From a bacterium (GTDB taxonomy: Bacteria; Patescibacteriota; Microgenomatia; Levybacterales; UBA12049): a stretch of DNA of 19,869 nt. The translations under genes and the position numbers were made by a program. Of this stretch, positions 19,718-19,869 are shown in pieces. Under the pieces are notes generated by a model. The model was not told where the DNA came from. It saw only the letters and a list, made by a program, of their open reading frames with translations, and ran no database searches. Each line of letters begins with the position of its first letter. Positions within the stretch are counted from its first letter, which is position 1. The DNA lies in assembly GCA_021784535.1 (NCBI GenBank), contig JAJYHW010000077.1:1-19869 (forward strand). Reading direction: 5' to 3'.

Positions 19718-19869
19718 ATGCATTTAAAATATATTTCTCTTCATCATTTCCGAAGCTATCCAAAAGCACAATTTGCCTTTCATCCCCAATTGACTGTCAT
19801 TGTCGGACCTAATGCGAGCGGGAAAACCAATCTCGTTGAGGCAATTTCTCTTGTATCGACAGGCAAAAG
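19718..19869 (+). CDS. recF: RecF-like recombination ATPase, N-terminal part
   Basis: Fifty codons are present before the window ends. The protein starts MHLKYISLHHFRSYPKAQFA, followed by FHPQLTVIVGPNASGKTNLV, with a Walker A GPNASGKT at residues 31-38, and then EAISLVSTGK. The Y-x-x-L-x-x-F-R-x-Y start and the position of the P-loop are those of RecF, which binds gapped DNA and loads RecA through RecOR. Another SMC-like AAA protein is the alternative. The ATG is 2 nt after the inverted-repeat element, with no clear promoter or Shine-Dalgarno sequence of its own. Confidence 0.8.
   Translation, partial: MHLKYISLHHFRSYPKAQFAFHPQLTVIVGPNASGKTNLVEAISLVSTGK

Overview
The window is a dense, AT-rich bacterial stretch that I read as Patescibacteria (Candidate Phyla Radiation), probably Microgenomates-like. 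This is an inference, based on several things: an archaeal-style short UMP kinase, several TrmB-like regulators, an HTH protein with a LAGLIDADG-like motif, an orphan 5'-3' exonuclease without a polymerase domain, a DUF4143 ATPase, short operons with ATGA overlaps, tRNAs without encoded CCA, and many genes whose -10 box sits about 6 nt before the start codon with no Shine-Dalgarno sequence. No rRNA or other taxonomic marker is present, so the phylum call is not proven.

Layout. 1-1238 (+): the tail of a phosphoglycerate dehydrogenase (serA) followed by a phosphoserine aminotransferase-like gene, so a serine pathway pair. 1360-2423 (+): a ComF-type phosphoribosyltransferase and a four-helix membrane protein of the YvlD/holin-IV family. 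2412-5651 (-): a short-form 6-phosphogluconate dehydrogenase, then a two-gene envelope operon with a LytR-CpsA-Psr (LCP) transferase and an exported TolB-like beta-propeller protein. 5761-6689: an unusual initiator tRNA on the minus strand and a second CAU-anticodon tRNA on the plus strand. Between them lies an HTH/LAGLIDADG-like gene whose stop codon is part of the second tRNA. 6710-13267 (+): murI, interrupted by an in-frame TAA, then murD, ftsH, a 5'-3' exonuclease, a family 4 glycosyltransferase and a Nudix hydrolase. This is a cell-wall and housekeeping block.

The accessory part is 13268-18888. It holds an unknown small gene behind a consensus promoter and a truncated HTH gene fused out of frame to a membrane-protein tail. 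A small His/Pro-rich protein follows, with the only perfect Shine-Dalgarno sequence I noticed and a strong terminator. Next is a DUF4143 ATPase cassette flanked by 38-bp direct repeats of a TrmB-like gene end. A frameshifted TrmB-like regulator comes next, and then an intact operon of TrmB-like regulator, GNAT-fold protein and a DUF4178-like protein. The spacer 18609-18888 carries a consensus promoter, a 15-codon ORF and an 18-bp inverted-repeat hairpin.

18889-19869 (+): UMP kinase (pyrH) with noticeably richer GC, a 120-bp element with 13-bp terminal inverted repeats that fills the gap to the next gene, and the start of a recF-like gene cut by the window edge. The most notable signals are decay and small-element activity: nonsense codons, a frameshift, direct-repeat-flanked cargo and short palindromic repeats read through in coding sequence. 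The others are the leaderless promoter architecture and the degenerate initiator tRNA.
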